Origin: Drosophila miranda
Taxonomy: Eukaryota; Arthropoda; Insecta; Diptera; Drosophilidae
DNA: 64,000 nt
NCBI RefSeq assembly: GCF_003369915.1
Contig: NC_046673.1
Location: forward strand, 5,688,001 to 5,752,000
Direction: 5' to 3'
The position numbers and the translations under genes were made by a program. Position 1 is the first letter of the stretch; the number at the start of each line of letters is the position of its first letter. A model generated the notes under the pieces. The model was not told the origin of the DNA, made no database searches, and worked only from the letters and a program-made list of their open reading frames with translations. This document shows, one piece after another, positions 43,531 to 53,682 of this stretch.

Positions 43531-44139
43531 TGCCCTTCTTTTCCACTTGAGTCAGTCCAGGTGTCTTCGTCTTTTGCGACAAGCGCAGCGATCAGAGCTC
43601 GGATACGGCGTCAATTCAAACACGTCGTAGTAAATAAGCTTTGTAATATTTATTTATATAAAATATAATACAAGTATGTGTTTTTGTCAATGTCTGCCCA
43701 AGAAAAAATTATACTACGTCAGCAGGGTTGCCAGGCTTTAATTCACTGTTAACTAAACAGTGCCAGTGCAGCGTCGCACTAGCTCTCTGTTAACTTACAG
43801 TGCTATGAACAATATGAGTCATCTTAAGCAGATGGCCAGCTCCAATACTCGTATTTCATTACACTTCAGGACCAGACTAGTCTGAAAACACTTAAACGAT
43901 AAATTTGTGTTTGTTGGTTGGTAAATTATATGGCCATATGACATTAGAATTTGTCTAGCTACGAGCGAAAACAGTCTTATGGAAAAAGCATGCAGAGACA
44001 GCGAGAGAAATATATGCAGTGCTGGGAAAAATGATAAAAGGATATTATAGAATTGTGGAATTAATTACGTTTTAAAACAGTATCTTTATATAAAATTAAC
44101 TAAATATGGTATACAAATGGCCATACTCTGGTGACAAGC
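43531..44139. other. Ubc7 upstream region with dispersed repeat
   Basis: No gene. At 43940-44020 it carries the second copy of the ATGACATTAGA ... ATGGAAAAAGCATGCAG ... CAGCGAGAGAAATATATGC repeat seen at 38640-38740. Several GACCAGACTAGTCTG-like short palindromes lie nearby. Confidence 0.45.
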
Positions 44140-44660
44140 AACAAGTCTTCAAATAACACCAACATTAACGTGACAGCATTGCGAATATTTTTTGTTGAAC
44201 TTTTTTGTTTAAGCCTGGTTTTAGTCGAAATACAATAAATGGGAGCACTTAAAAGTAGTTTATCTTATAAAAAATGTATTCATCAAAAGAATAAAACTAC
44301 GTGGGCAGGGCTGAGCAATTTATAGAGCAATATTCAAATTGAGCAATAAGAACGATTACTCTCTTTTTTTTGTTTGACGCTTCTCGCTAAAACCTTTTTT
44401 TTACGCAAAATGCAATAAAAGCAAGTGTTTAAGATAAACCAATCAATTAGAAAATGGATTCACTAATCGGATAAAACTATGTGGGCATGGCTAAATGTTC
44501 TATATAGCTGGTAATATTTCACGGAATATCAAAAACGAGGAATATGTGAAATATAACTTGAATTTGTCAGTATATTTACGGTATATTTTTCAAATGAGAC
44601 GGTATATTTTGGTATATTTCGGAGGGTCGGACGGTATATTTTATGGATAAGTCCGCGGTC
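44140..44660 (+). repeat. Upstream repeat cassette of the WDR18 gene (shared with mRpL16)
   Basis: Segments such as ACGCAAAATGCAATAAAAGC, AAGTGTTTAAGATAAACC, TTCACTAATCGGATAAAAC, ATGTGGGCATGGC, ATATCAAAAACGAGGAATA and GACGGTATATTTTGGTATAT occur in the same order and orientation at 60630-60950 before mRpL16. The cassette ends with CCGCGGTCGTACTGC, a diverged counterpart of the GGTCACACTG core-promoter element there, 40-60 bases before the ATG. It probably contains the transcription start. Confidence 0.7.
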
Positions 44661-44701
44661 GTACTGCTGGTTGTCAATCATCGCTCGCACGTGCACCGAA
44701 A

Positions 44702-46225
44702 ATGGGAGATGCTGTGGAAGCTTTATTCGTCAGCGCCTGCAGCGAGGAAAACACAACATGCAGCGTCCAGGATCTGCGCACTGGCACCGACCTAATGAAG
44801 TACAAGGGCGGCGGGAATGCCCAACACCACAGTCTGGCCATGATTGGGCTGAATTATGTTCTGGCAGCCAACACAATTAAGCCTTTGCTCCACGTCTGGC
44901 CTATCAATAAGCAGGAGCAGATGTCGAGCCTGCGATTTGTGTTGCCAGGCAAGGCCAATGCTATGGCCCTCACTCCAGATGGCGCGTACCTGGTAGTTGG
45001 AATACAGGAGAGCATTTATATCTGGCACATGAGCACTGGCCGCATGCTGAACACCCTCTCGAAACACTACCAGGCCATAACCTGTCTGCGCTTCACTGAC
45101 AATGGGGAGCGCTTTGTCAGCGCCGGGAAAGATGGGGCCGTTCTGGTCTGGGACCTCACCTTCTCAGTTGCACCGCTAGACAACGGCAGCCAGGAAGGCA
45201 GTGAGCCTCTGTACAGCTTTAACGATCATGGCCTGGCTGTGACGGATCTGCACACTGGAATTGGTGGCATTCGCTCCTACTTATACACAGTGTCACTAGA
45301 CCGCTGCTGCAAAGTATATGATCTAAACGGTGGCATCATGCTCCTCAGCATTGTGTTCCCAATAGCACTGCACAGCGTGGTTGTCAATAGGATGGAGACC
45401 AGCATTTATGTTGGCTCCGCCGAAGGCAAGTCGTTTGTGTTTCACAATTGGAGAGCGCCACGGATGAAGGTGAGTGACTACAAAAATAATAATAACATGG
45501 CTAATCATGGTTTATTGCAGGAATACCATCTGGAGGAGGACGATGCTCAGGCCTTTATCGGCCATACGGTTGGAAAACCCATAACCTCCTTGGCTCTGAC
45601 AATGAATGCCCAACTGTTGGTCTCTGGCGGTGAGGATAAGCAAGTCTGCGTTTGGGATGTTACGAGTCGGCAGCTCATGAAGAGTATTCCCCAGAACGGC
45701 GTGATCACTAATCTGAGAATCCGTCTTCTCAGTCCCGCCATTTTCCAGCCGCAACACAAGCAGCCACAATTATTCGCAAACAGTCTCAAGCGGATGATCA
45801 CGCCTCCGGATGCTAATGATTATATTGAGCTGCTCGTCACCAACGAGTACCCCAAAGCACGTGCCAAACCAAAGCTAAATTTTGACAGCTGTAACTTGGG
45901 TCCGGAGGATAAAAAAATATTACAAAAAATGCAGCACGTAAATCTGGGCGCCGATGACGATGATATTGAATTTGACGAGGAGGCGTTGAAGTCAACTCGG
46001 CAATCTTCCAAGGTTAAAGATAAAGATGTGGCTTTAGCGGTCGAGGAAGACTTTCATAAGGCCCATTCCAATGACCCTGCAGTACAGAAACTTATCGCCG
46101 AAAACCGACGACTCAAAAAGAAAAACGAGGAAGTGCTTCAAACCATGGCGAAGTATTTGGTAGACCATTCGGAAAGCGGTAAGGGTCCTCCACAGAGAAA
46201 TCGCAAGAAAGCTCGTAAGAACTAG
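44702..46225 (+). CDS. WDR18: WDR18/Ipi3-type WD-repeat protein (ribosome biogenesis)
   Basis: Two coding exons, 44702-45469 and 45521-46225, around a 51-base intron (GTGAGT...TTGCAG) that happens to be stop-free and in frame; spliced length is 490 residues. WD repeats are seen through LLHVWPIN, ESIYIWHMSTG, AVLVWDLT, CKVYDL and QVCVWDVTSRQL, followed by an acidic and then basic coiled-coil C-terminus (LIAENRRLKKKNEEVLQTMAKYL). This layout fits WDR18/Ipi3, which with PELP1/Rix1 and TEX10 processes 27S pre-rRNA in the 60S pathway in the nucleolus. The start ATG lies just after the shared cassette. Confidence 0.85.
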   Translation: MGDAVEALFVSACSEENTTCSVQDLRTGTDLMKYKGGGNAQHHSLAMIGLNYVLAANTIKPLLHVWPINKQEQMSSLRFVLPGKANAMALTPDGAYLVVGIQESIYIWHMSTGRMLNTLSKHYQAITCLRFTDNGERFVSAGKDGAVLVWDLTFSVAPLDNGSQEGSEPLYSFNDHGLAVTDLHTGIGGIRSYLYTVSLDRCCKVYDLNGGIMLLSIVFPIALHSVVVNRMETSIYVGSAEGKSFVFHNWRAPRMKVSDYKNNNNMANHGLLQEYHLEEDDAQAFIGHTVGKPITSLALTMNAQLLVSGGEDKQVCVWDVTSRQLMKSIPQNGVITNLRIRLLSPAIFQPQHKQPQLFANSLKRMITPPDANDYIELLVTNEYPKARAKPKLNFDSCNLGPEDKKILQKMQHVNLGADDDDIEFDEEALKSTRQSSKVKDKDVALAVEEDFHKAHSNDPAVQKLIAENRRLKKKNEEVLQTMAKYLVDHSESGKGPPQRNRKKARKN

Positions 46226-47124
46226 TGGTTGGCTCCACCCGTGCCTTTTGTTTACTTAGATTATAGCTCATTACTATATAATAAGAAAAACTGAAAACTG
46301 TAAAGAAATCAAAAACCAGCTGTCCCAAAATGGGCAGTGCATTTTCAATTATCCGCTGTTAACTTTCAGGCTGCAATTTTTATGCAACAGTGTCAAAGAG
46401 TACGGGGCTAAATATCGTGTAAATTTATGCAGATAGAAGGAATCTATCTTCGTCCGTCTATCTCGAGGCTATAAGAGATAGACCAACAGAATGTTGTGTG
46501 TGGACTGTTCTTATATCACAGTTTATTAAAGAAAAACTGCCCCCATCTAGAATTTTGAAGACACGAGAGTACTAAAGATGCTATATCATAAGGAATAGTT
46601 ATGTCTACCAGATTGGAGAATGATTCTAATGAAGAAAATGTTCTTGTATATGCATCAGCCGGATTGTACTTCGGTGGTGGGATAATCGTACACTCTAAAT
46701 AAATCATAAGATTAGATAATTTGAAACTAGGAAACGTCGCTTCCAATGTTCTGACTAATTTTCAAGTGGCCCAATTACTCGTCTTCGTGAACTGCTTAAG
46801 GTGGAAAGTAACTTCGCAAAATTTCCGGATAAAAGCTTCTTACTCGACGGCGAGTTCACTTTCAGGTTTGAGTTCTTAAAAGACGAGAAGTCATCATACG
46901 CTGAACCGAGGGATCGGAACAATTGGCCCGATCCCCTATCCTCCTGATCCTTCCATCATTATTCGTATAAATACACATACATTCTAGTTTATATATACGG
47001 GTGCTAATAATTATACGAACAAATATTGCTATACGTTTACGTATATATGCATACAAACAAACAAAAAAGACGAACAGTCTAATACAAATGAAGAGAGGTA
47101 CAAACAAAACATAGGAAATCAGCT
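46226..47124. other. Intergenic region with coding-like fragments at 46600-46946
   Basis: On the plus strand, a 33-codon frame starting at 46600 (SAGLYFGGGIIVHSK) is followed in a shifted frame by a stretch ending about 46946 (LLDGEFTFRFEFLKD, then PRDRNNWPDP). They read like pieces of one decayed protein, but I do not recognise the family. The flanks are AT-rich UTR-like sequence. Confidence 0.3.
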
Positions 47125-47472
47125 TTACTTCGATACATTATCATTATTCGGCTGTCCATTCATGTCATCATCGGCAGTCTCCTGATCGCCAGATTTGTCC
47201 TTCTGCTCCGCGAGCTGGCGACGGATCTCCCTATTGGAGCTTAGCAGCTCCCGTAGCTGCGACATGATGTCATCGGTGCGCTGTTCAACTGCGTCCAAGG
47301 CGCAGCTGAGGGCATCCAGGCTCTGGTTAACATCTTCCATTTCTGAGAAAAGCCATTGTGGTTATCAATGCTGTGCAATCTCACTTAGCTAACCTTGTAG
47401 ATCTGCCTCCTGCACATTTGCTTTTCCCGGGTCGCTGGACGAGGTGGGATCGTGGTTGTTCTTGGGCGACAT
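47125..47472 (-). CDS. BBLN/UPF0184-family small coiled-coil protein
   Basis: Two coding exons, 47394-47472 (ATG at 47472, MSPKNNHDPTSS) and 47125-47342, joined across a 51-base intron (GTTAGC...CTCAG) to give 98 residues. The middle forms a short coiled coil (NQSLDALSCALDAVEQRTDD, then QLRELLSSNREIRRQLAEQ), matching the bublin coiled-coil protein (C9orf16) family with its ELLxSNR core. The tail is acidic. The family has a cytoskeletal role in nematode epithelium; its fly function is uncertain. A start at the internal ATG at 47340 would give only 71 residues and drop the first exon, so the two-exon model is preferred. Confidence 0.8.
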
Positions 47473-48028
47473 ATCCCTTAGCTGCGCTTCCCCTTTGCAA
47501 AATGAAATTTATTTTTATTTCTCCTATGGAGATTTAATGTCACGGGACAGCAGCTTGAATGCCATTTTCTCTCGATTTTCAACACTGAATAGATATACTA
47601 GAAAAATATACCGATACAGTATCGAATAATGCTCGTATTCCAGTGCACTTTTAGAAGTGCTTAGCAAGATAAATATATGCTTCAGTTTCAGGCAGCAAAG
47701 AGACGTAAATTTATACTCTTGAATAACAGTTCAGTTGGTGAACTGACAAACCACCAAAACACAATCTATCGTTTTGTTTGTGTTTCATACTGCACTGGTA
47801 TTATGGTGTAGTGGAATGCGACCATAAGTCTAGTGAGGATTTTATGTGTGGTGGCCTAAAAGGTACTTAGACAAGATAAACATTTCGCTAGGAATGATTT
47901 CGTATGCATTTTATACAAATCCGGGAAAGTACATCCCGTCGTGATGGATATCGATAAGTAAGTTAAAACAAATTTTCACGATAGTTTTCTACCTTGCCCC
48001 CTGACATAACATCTATTGACAAATCGAA
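47473..48028. other. Intergenic region upstream of BBLN and COA8 genes
   Basis: Divergent promoters lie here. No coding frame of note; short AT-rich stretches only. The transcript leader of COA8 may begin around 47850-48000, but no signal decides this. Confidence 0.4.
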
Positions 48029-48694
48029 ATGTGCTTTAAATACCAAACGAGAATATTGCTTACACAATTTAACGTGAGTCTGAGTGGTTTGTGGCGGCAT
48101 TGTTATAAAACTCAGAGGTTTCAAATTTATTAGCTACCGCGATGTTATGCCACAAAGCAGGCACCGAAAGGGAGCCGTCCCGTTGGTCTGGCCCATCCGC
48201 CAGATCCGAAGACCGTCAGCTGCGACTATATAGGTCCACCAGATCCGCAATCGAACCTGCGCCCCTACGTGAGGCACTACGATGAAAACGAAACGGATCT
48301 GGCTAAGAAATTGCGATTGACGCGCATCGAAGTGGAGGCTTGGAACGCGAGTTTCTGGACCAAGCACAACAAACGATTCTATGAGGTAAGCTGGCCCCAG
48401 TTCTTTTTCCTGGCTATCTCTCTTGTCATCTCTTTCGCTCTGATGAAGACTTAAAACAAGTGTCGTTTTTAGGAGAAAGAAGACTTCATACGACTGCACA
48501 AAGAGGCTGGCACCGAGGACATCTCGGCCGATCGCATGAGTGAATTCTACAAGACCTTTCTGGACAAGAATTGGAGAATCCATATGATGTACAACCTCTC
48601 GTGGTATCTGAAAAACTTTGACATGCTCACATTGGCGTTCATGGTGCAGGTCCAAAAGCTTCTGACTCGCAGAAAGAGACGAACAGGAGTCTGA
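48029..48694 (+). CDS. COA8: Cytochrome c oxidase assembly factor 8 (COA8/APOPT1) homologue
   Basis: Three coding exons: 48029-48073, 48134-48385 and 48473-48694, with introns of 60 and 87 bases (GTGAGT...TTAG and GTAAGC...TTTAG), all in phase, giving 172 residues. The N-terminus (MCFKYQTRILLTQFNLPRCY) is basic and free of acidic residues, as expected of a mitochondrial presequence. The COA8 signature follows: CDYIGPPDPQSNLRPY, EVEAWNASFWTKHNKRFYE, EFYKTFLDKNW and YNLSWYLKNF. COA8 protects or helps assemble complex IV in the matrix; loss in humans causes COX deficiency. D. melanogaster CG14806 is the likely orthologue. The 45-base first exon is inferred from splice signals and phase. Confidence 0.82.
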
Positions 48695-49728
48695 GTACTC
48701 AGAAACTAGTTTCGATTCGTTTGGTTAATTTGATTTGTTTCGTTTTGTTTTGTTGGATCGTGTAGACTACAGTCGAGTATATGTATGCACCAATTTAGTT
48801 CTTAGGATGAAAATTTTTTGAGTATTTAAATAGTCAAATAAAGTGAAACGTTTCAAATGATTGCAAAATGGTTGCATAAAATTTACTTAACACTTATGGA
48901 GATGAAAAAAAAACGCTTTCTGGATAGTTAATATTCTTAATTTTAAGGCGAACTAGTTAAATAAAATAAAATAAAATACAATATATGTGTATTCGTATGT
49001 CTACGTATTCAATGAAGGTTGTGCATATTACATTTATTACTCCTGTTGAGAAACAAACTCGCTTTCACGTCTACTCGCTCTACCTTCTAATGTCCATTGT
49101 AAGAATGCAAAAACTAATAATCGTTATAATTATGATAATATAATAATGGTAAACAAAAAGGAAGGCACACACGCATAAAGTCAAGTGGCGGCACTCGCTG
49201 GGGTCTATCTCTGTGGGGCTACAAACACGATGAATAATATTGTGATGATAATGATGCTGAGCTGATTGTGCTCTTTGTGGTCGTGGTGCTTGGTGTTGAG
49301 GGAGGGTGGGGAGGGGAGGGGAGTATGTGGGGTGGGGGGAGGGAAGGGGAATCGTGCAATAATGTACCTAACATAAAATACATATTTTTTATAGAAATTA
49401 TACAGTATAGCACTTCAATGGTGAAAACGCTGTCCATTCCCACTCCTTCCACTGCCCTGTCCCCCTTCTTATGGGCGATTAAGGATAAAAATTAGCTACA
49501 GTGGGCGGCGGGCACATATAAAATACATAACTTGCAGGGTCCTATGCTCTATGCTCTATTCTCTATAATAGCACGTATTCATACATATAACTACATATAT
49601 GTACATGATCTACACTGTTTAGAGAATGAATGTTCAGATTCCCGGTCACTGGGAGAACTTCCATGTGGGTTGGTTCGTGCTGGTGCTCGTTGCTGTAATC
49701 GCTTCTGTTGCTGCTGCTGCTGCTGACT
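48695..49728. other. 3' flanks of COA8 and trr; G-rich tract
   Basis: The genes converge here. An AATAAA lies in TCAAATAAAGTG (about 48835). At 49300-49350 the plus strand is a near-continuous series of G3-G6 runs with potential to form G-quadruplexes; on the trr transcript the same region would be C-rich. No gene seen. Confidence 0.5.
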
Positions 49729-52700
49729 TTAGTTCATCCACTTGCGACAATTGGGAGCGCCACAGGCACACGGTATCTTGTGTGCATCATCCTCTATGTC
49801 AAACTTGTAGTCATACGAGAGCTGCGAGAGCATACGAAAACAAAAATTAAAAATCCGTGTCCGTGTCCGTGTCCGTGTATGTGGAACTCACCTCCTCGCC
49901 ACGATAAATTTTACGCTTGGCGAATATTATGATCCGCACATCGCGATCGACCTCAACAATCTCCGTCACACAGTTCGGATTGCAGGAGTGGTTGATGTAG
50001 CGAGCCAGGCCGCCGCTCAGAGTGGCGTCTACGACGCGATCCTCGTCAAGGCGGAACATGTAAATGCCTCGATTCTGCAGGGGCAAAGAATGACTTCAGG
50101 ATGACTCATTCGTCTACATTGATTGGCTGTCACGTACCTTGGATTCGTACTGCTTCTCCCGTATCTCGGAAACCTCGGTGCGAATGACCTCCCCAATATA
50201 CTCGATGATCATGGTGTGCTTTTCAATATCTCGGGCCGCATACAAGCCCAGGCCCTGAATCTTCGACCTAAATGGTGGAGAAAGAAAACGGGTAATTTCC
50301 GAGGGCCCTCCTGTTACTCTTAGAATAAACCCACCTCGCCAAGTAGACGTTGTTGCGCCACTCCTGCTTCATCTTTTTGTACTGGGAGCTCTTGGAGTGG
50401 ACAAACTGCTTGCTGTAGGGGCAGGCAACCTCTCCGGCAATCGACGCCGAGTTGGCCATGCGCTGGGTGCTGCAGCTGCCTGCGGTCCGCTGGGTGTGCG
50501 GCTTGCGCCAGACGAGCAGCTGCCGTTGCTTGGGCTCGGTGCGGGCGGCGCCGGACGGATTGATGGCCAGCGGGAACTCCAGCAGCGGGTTGCGGCCGTA
50601 CTTGAATCGGTAGTCGGTGAGCGTCTCGATCCCGGGCAGGCTCTCCAGGATGCGCACAATGGCCGGCTCCGTTAGCCCGAAGAGGTCCTCGCCGCTGATG
50701 TGTTGCGGGAAGAGCTGCAGCCACTTGTGCACCTTCCGCAGGCGGGTGATGGGCTGCAGGATCTGCTGCCACACCCCTGTTGGCGTGCTGGCCTGGAACT
50801 CGCGCTCCGGCTCCTTGTCGCTGCCGTCCTGAACAACGATCCGGAACTCAGGCTTGCAGCCGGCCTCGGCTATGGAGCAGATGTACCGGCACCGCCGATT
50901 CGGACGCCGCACGCACCAGTAGTAGCGACTCTGCGAATCACGAGTGGGATTGGGATGACACCATGGACGCGGGAGAGCGAACAAGAGGTACTTACCACCT
51001 TGTAGCCAATGGGGTAGATGAAATGGGGCGTGTGGAAGGCCTCCAGCTGGTGGGGCAGCAGCTGGCCCACATTGAGGAACGTCATGTTGCCCACCCGCAG
51101 CAGGTTGCTCAGCTCCGTGTAATGCATGACGGTGGCCACCTGACGGTTCTCGTCGCGGTCCACGAACACCCGACGGTGCACAACGAAGGAGCTAAGCTCG
51201 TTCTCCATTGGCCCGAAAGCGGCTCCAGACCCAGACCCGGACCCGGACCCGGCACTGGCACTTCCGCTGCCTGCGTGGGCCTGGGCGTGGGTGTGGGCAT
51301 GGCCATGGGCACTGCAGTGCACGGACTTGTTCTTGTAGAAGACGCACTCCTCCCGAATGGCGCAGGGCAGGTGGTATAGGTTGTTGCAGCGCGACTTGAA
51401 GCATTTGATGGTAGCTCCCAGCTGGTGGCAAGCGCTGCACGCCTGATTCAGCCCCGCCTGCAGTGCGGTCTGGAAGTTCATCAGCGCTCCGGACAGCGTC
51501 TCGTACACGCCGTTCGACCACAAGGCACAGTTGAGATGGACCTGTACGAGAGGAGAGGGATTCAAAGATGAGGGATGAGAAGGGGCCGCGACAGGCGACA
51601 ACATTAGCACATTAGTCTCACCCATTTGTCCACATCGAAGTTGAGCAGCCGCGAGGGTCCGTCCGCCTGGCCGTCGCCGCGTTGGTTGCAGAAGACGCAC
51701 TGGCGCGTGTCCTCTAGGTGGCTGACCCCGTCCGTCTCCCACACCGTGTTGTTGGGGGCAGCAAATGAAGTGGCTCCATCGTACTCCTGCTTGATGTCCG
51801 CGCTCGCGGACGATTCCGTGGCGAAGCAGTCGCCGCTAAAGCACTTCACGATGCACTTGCGCTGCAGTGGGGGCGCAACGGTCTCGCTGCCCAAGTTCTG
51901 CTTCACGTCGAGCTCCTCCTCCGGCGGCTCCGTCTTCACCACATGCTCTTGAGGAACGGCCGGACACGAGCCCGACGCCAAAGTGCTCTTCGAGGACCCG
52001 CTGGCCGCGAGCAGAGAGATGCTGGCCGCCTCGGCCTTTGCCTGGACCTCCTTCCCGCTCCACTTGAACAGGGCCAGGCAGGCACGATCGCAGAAGTAGA
52101 AGAACGGAGGCGGCAGCGTCTTCCGGGGCAGTAGCGCCATTAGCTGGGCCAGCCGGGGCAGCTGCTCTTCCAGCGGAGGCATGCTCTGGCTGGGCACTCG
52201 CAGGCCGCTGGCGGGGACGACGTTGGCACAGCTGCGGCACAGCTTGCGTCGCCCGTTGAGAATCTTCCTCAGGTGGCCGTTGCTCGCGGAGAGGGGCCGC
52301 TTGAACGGCTCCTTTTCGGCCTGCTCGTCGGCCTCCTCCTTGGCTCCCTGGCTCTTTGGCTGGTCGAGGCTCGGCTCGGAGCCGGTCTTCGGGTCCGACT
52401 TCTCCTCGATGAGCTTGCATGTAAGGGCGGGCGTCAGGTGCAGCAGATTGGCCAGATCCCGCAGCACGCCGGCTATGTTGTCCGTCGTCGAGGAGTGCAG
52501 CGAGAGTATCACGTTCTGGTTCTTCTGCTGATAGTTGTTGTTGTTGTTGTTGCTGTTGCCGTGGCCGCCCCCCAGCTCCATTTGCTGGCCCTTGCGCAGT
52601 TCCTCGGCGCAGGTGCGGAGCAGGGGCGAAGTGGGCATCCGCATGGTGAGGGGGTCCTCGGCCAGGGCCACCGGCGACATCCGCCCGTGGCACCGACTGT

Positions 52701-53649
52701 TGTTGTTCAGCAGAATTAGGCCCGGAAAGCGGGTGAGCCGCGGGAGGGCAGTCCAGGCGGTCAGGGACTCGCCCTCCACAAGCTCTGTGGTCTCCAAGTT
52801 CGCGTCCTTCACGGCCCCGATGTGCCGCAGCAGCCGCTCGCGGGGATTCCGCTCGATGTGGGTGGAGAACTCCTGGTCGTAGAAGTCGTTCTGGATGCTG
52901 GACATGGGCTGCGACTTTCCCTCCACTCCCACCAGAGACCCCGACGGAGATGCAGATCCCCCCGTCGGGCCACCGCTCCCGCCGAAGCGTTCGCTGTCGT
53001 ACAGCGAGGGAATACTGGGATGGCGCACCCGACCGAAGTGGCCCAGCAGCGATCCGTCGCATTCCTCCAGCGGCCAGCTGCGGGATAGGGAGGCGCCGGC
53101 CTTTAGCTTGCCGTTGCCGGAGGTGGACCCTCCCGATCCGGATGCCGATCCCGATCCCAATCCCGTTCCTGCGCCCGCCATCTCGCTGCTCCCAATAAGG
53201 AAGTGAAAGTTGCGGTTGAGGTGGGGCTCCAGCACCTGGAGCGGCTGCATCTGGCGGATGTGCGTCAGCAGCTTCTCGGTAAATGCATCGTGGTCCTCCT
53301 CCACCTTGGAGAATTTCCGCACTCGCTTCTTCAGCATGGGCGAGGCGGCGGCACCGCCTCCGCCTCCGACTCCGACCACTCCCGCGGGCACAAGACCAGT
53401 GCCGGGTGCTCCCTGCACGTACTGGGTGCCCGGGGGCATGCGGGCCAGCTGCACCATCGCGCCTGCTGGTAGCGTCCCGGACAGATCCTTGAGACTGTTG
53501 GCCGCCTGCCCGGCGTTCGGATTGCCTCTCCGTGGCTTCTGCACCTCCCGTTTGCGCCGCTTGCGCTGGTCCCCGGCTTTGGGTTCCATGGCCGTTGGCA
53601 AGCTCTGAGGATGGGCCTGGGGATGCCCCTGAGCATGTGAATGAGCCGC

Positions 53650-53682
<33 letters not shown>

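Noticed and set aside
48134-48655. 173-codon minus-strand frame over COA8
   Set aside because: Antisense to the spliced COA8 exons and crossing their splice sites; the plus strand has the family signature.
51836-53062. 408-codon minus-strand frame within trr
   Set aside because: Alternate frame of the same trr exon, Arg/Pro/Ala-rich from GC content; the zero frame carries the real PHD and Trr sequence.
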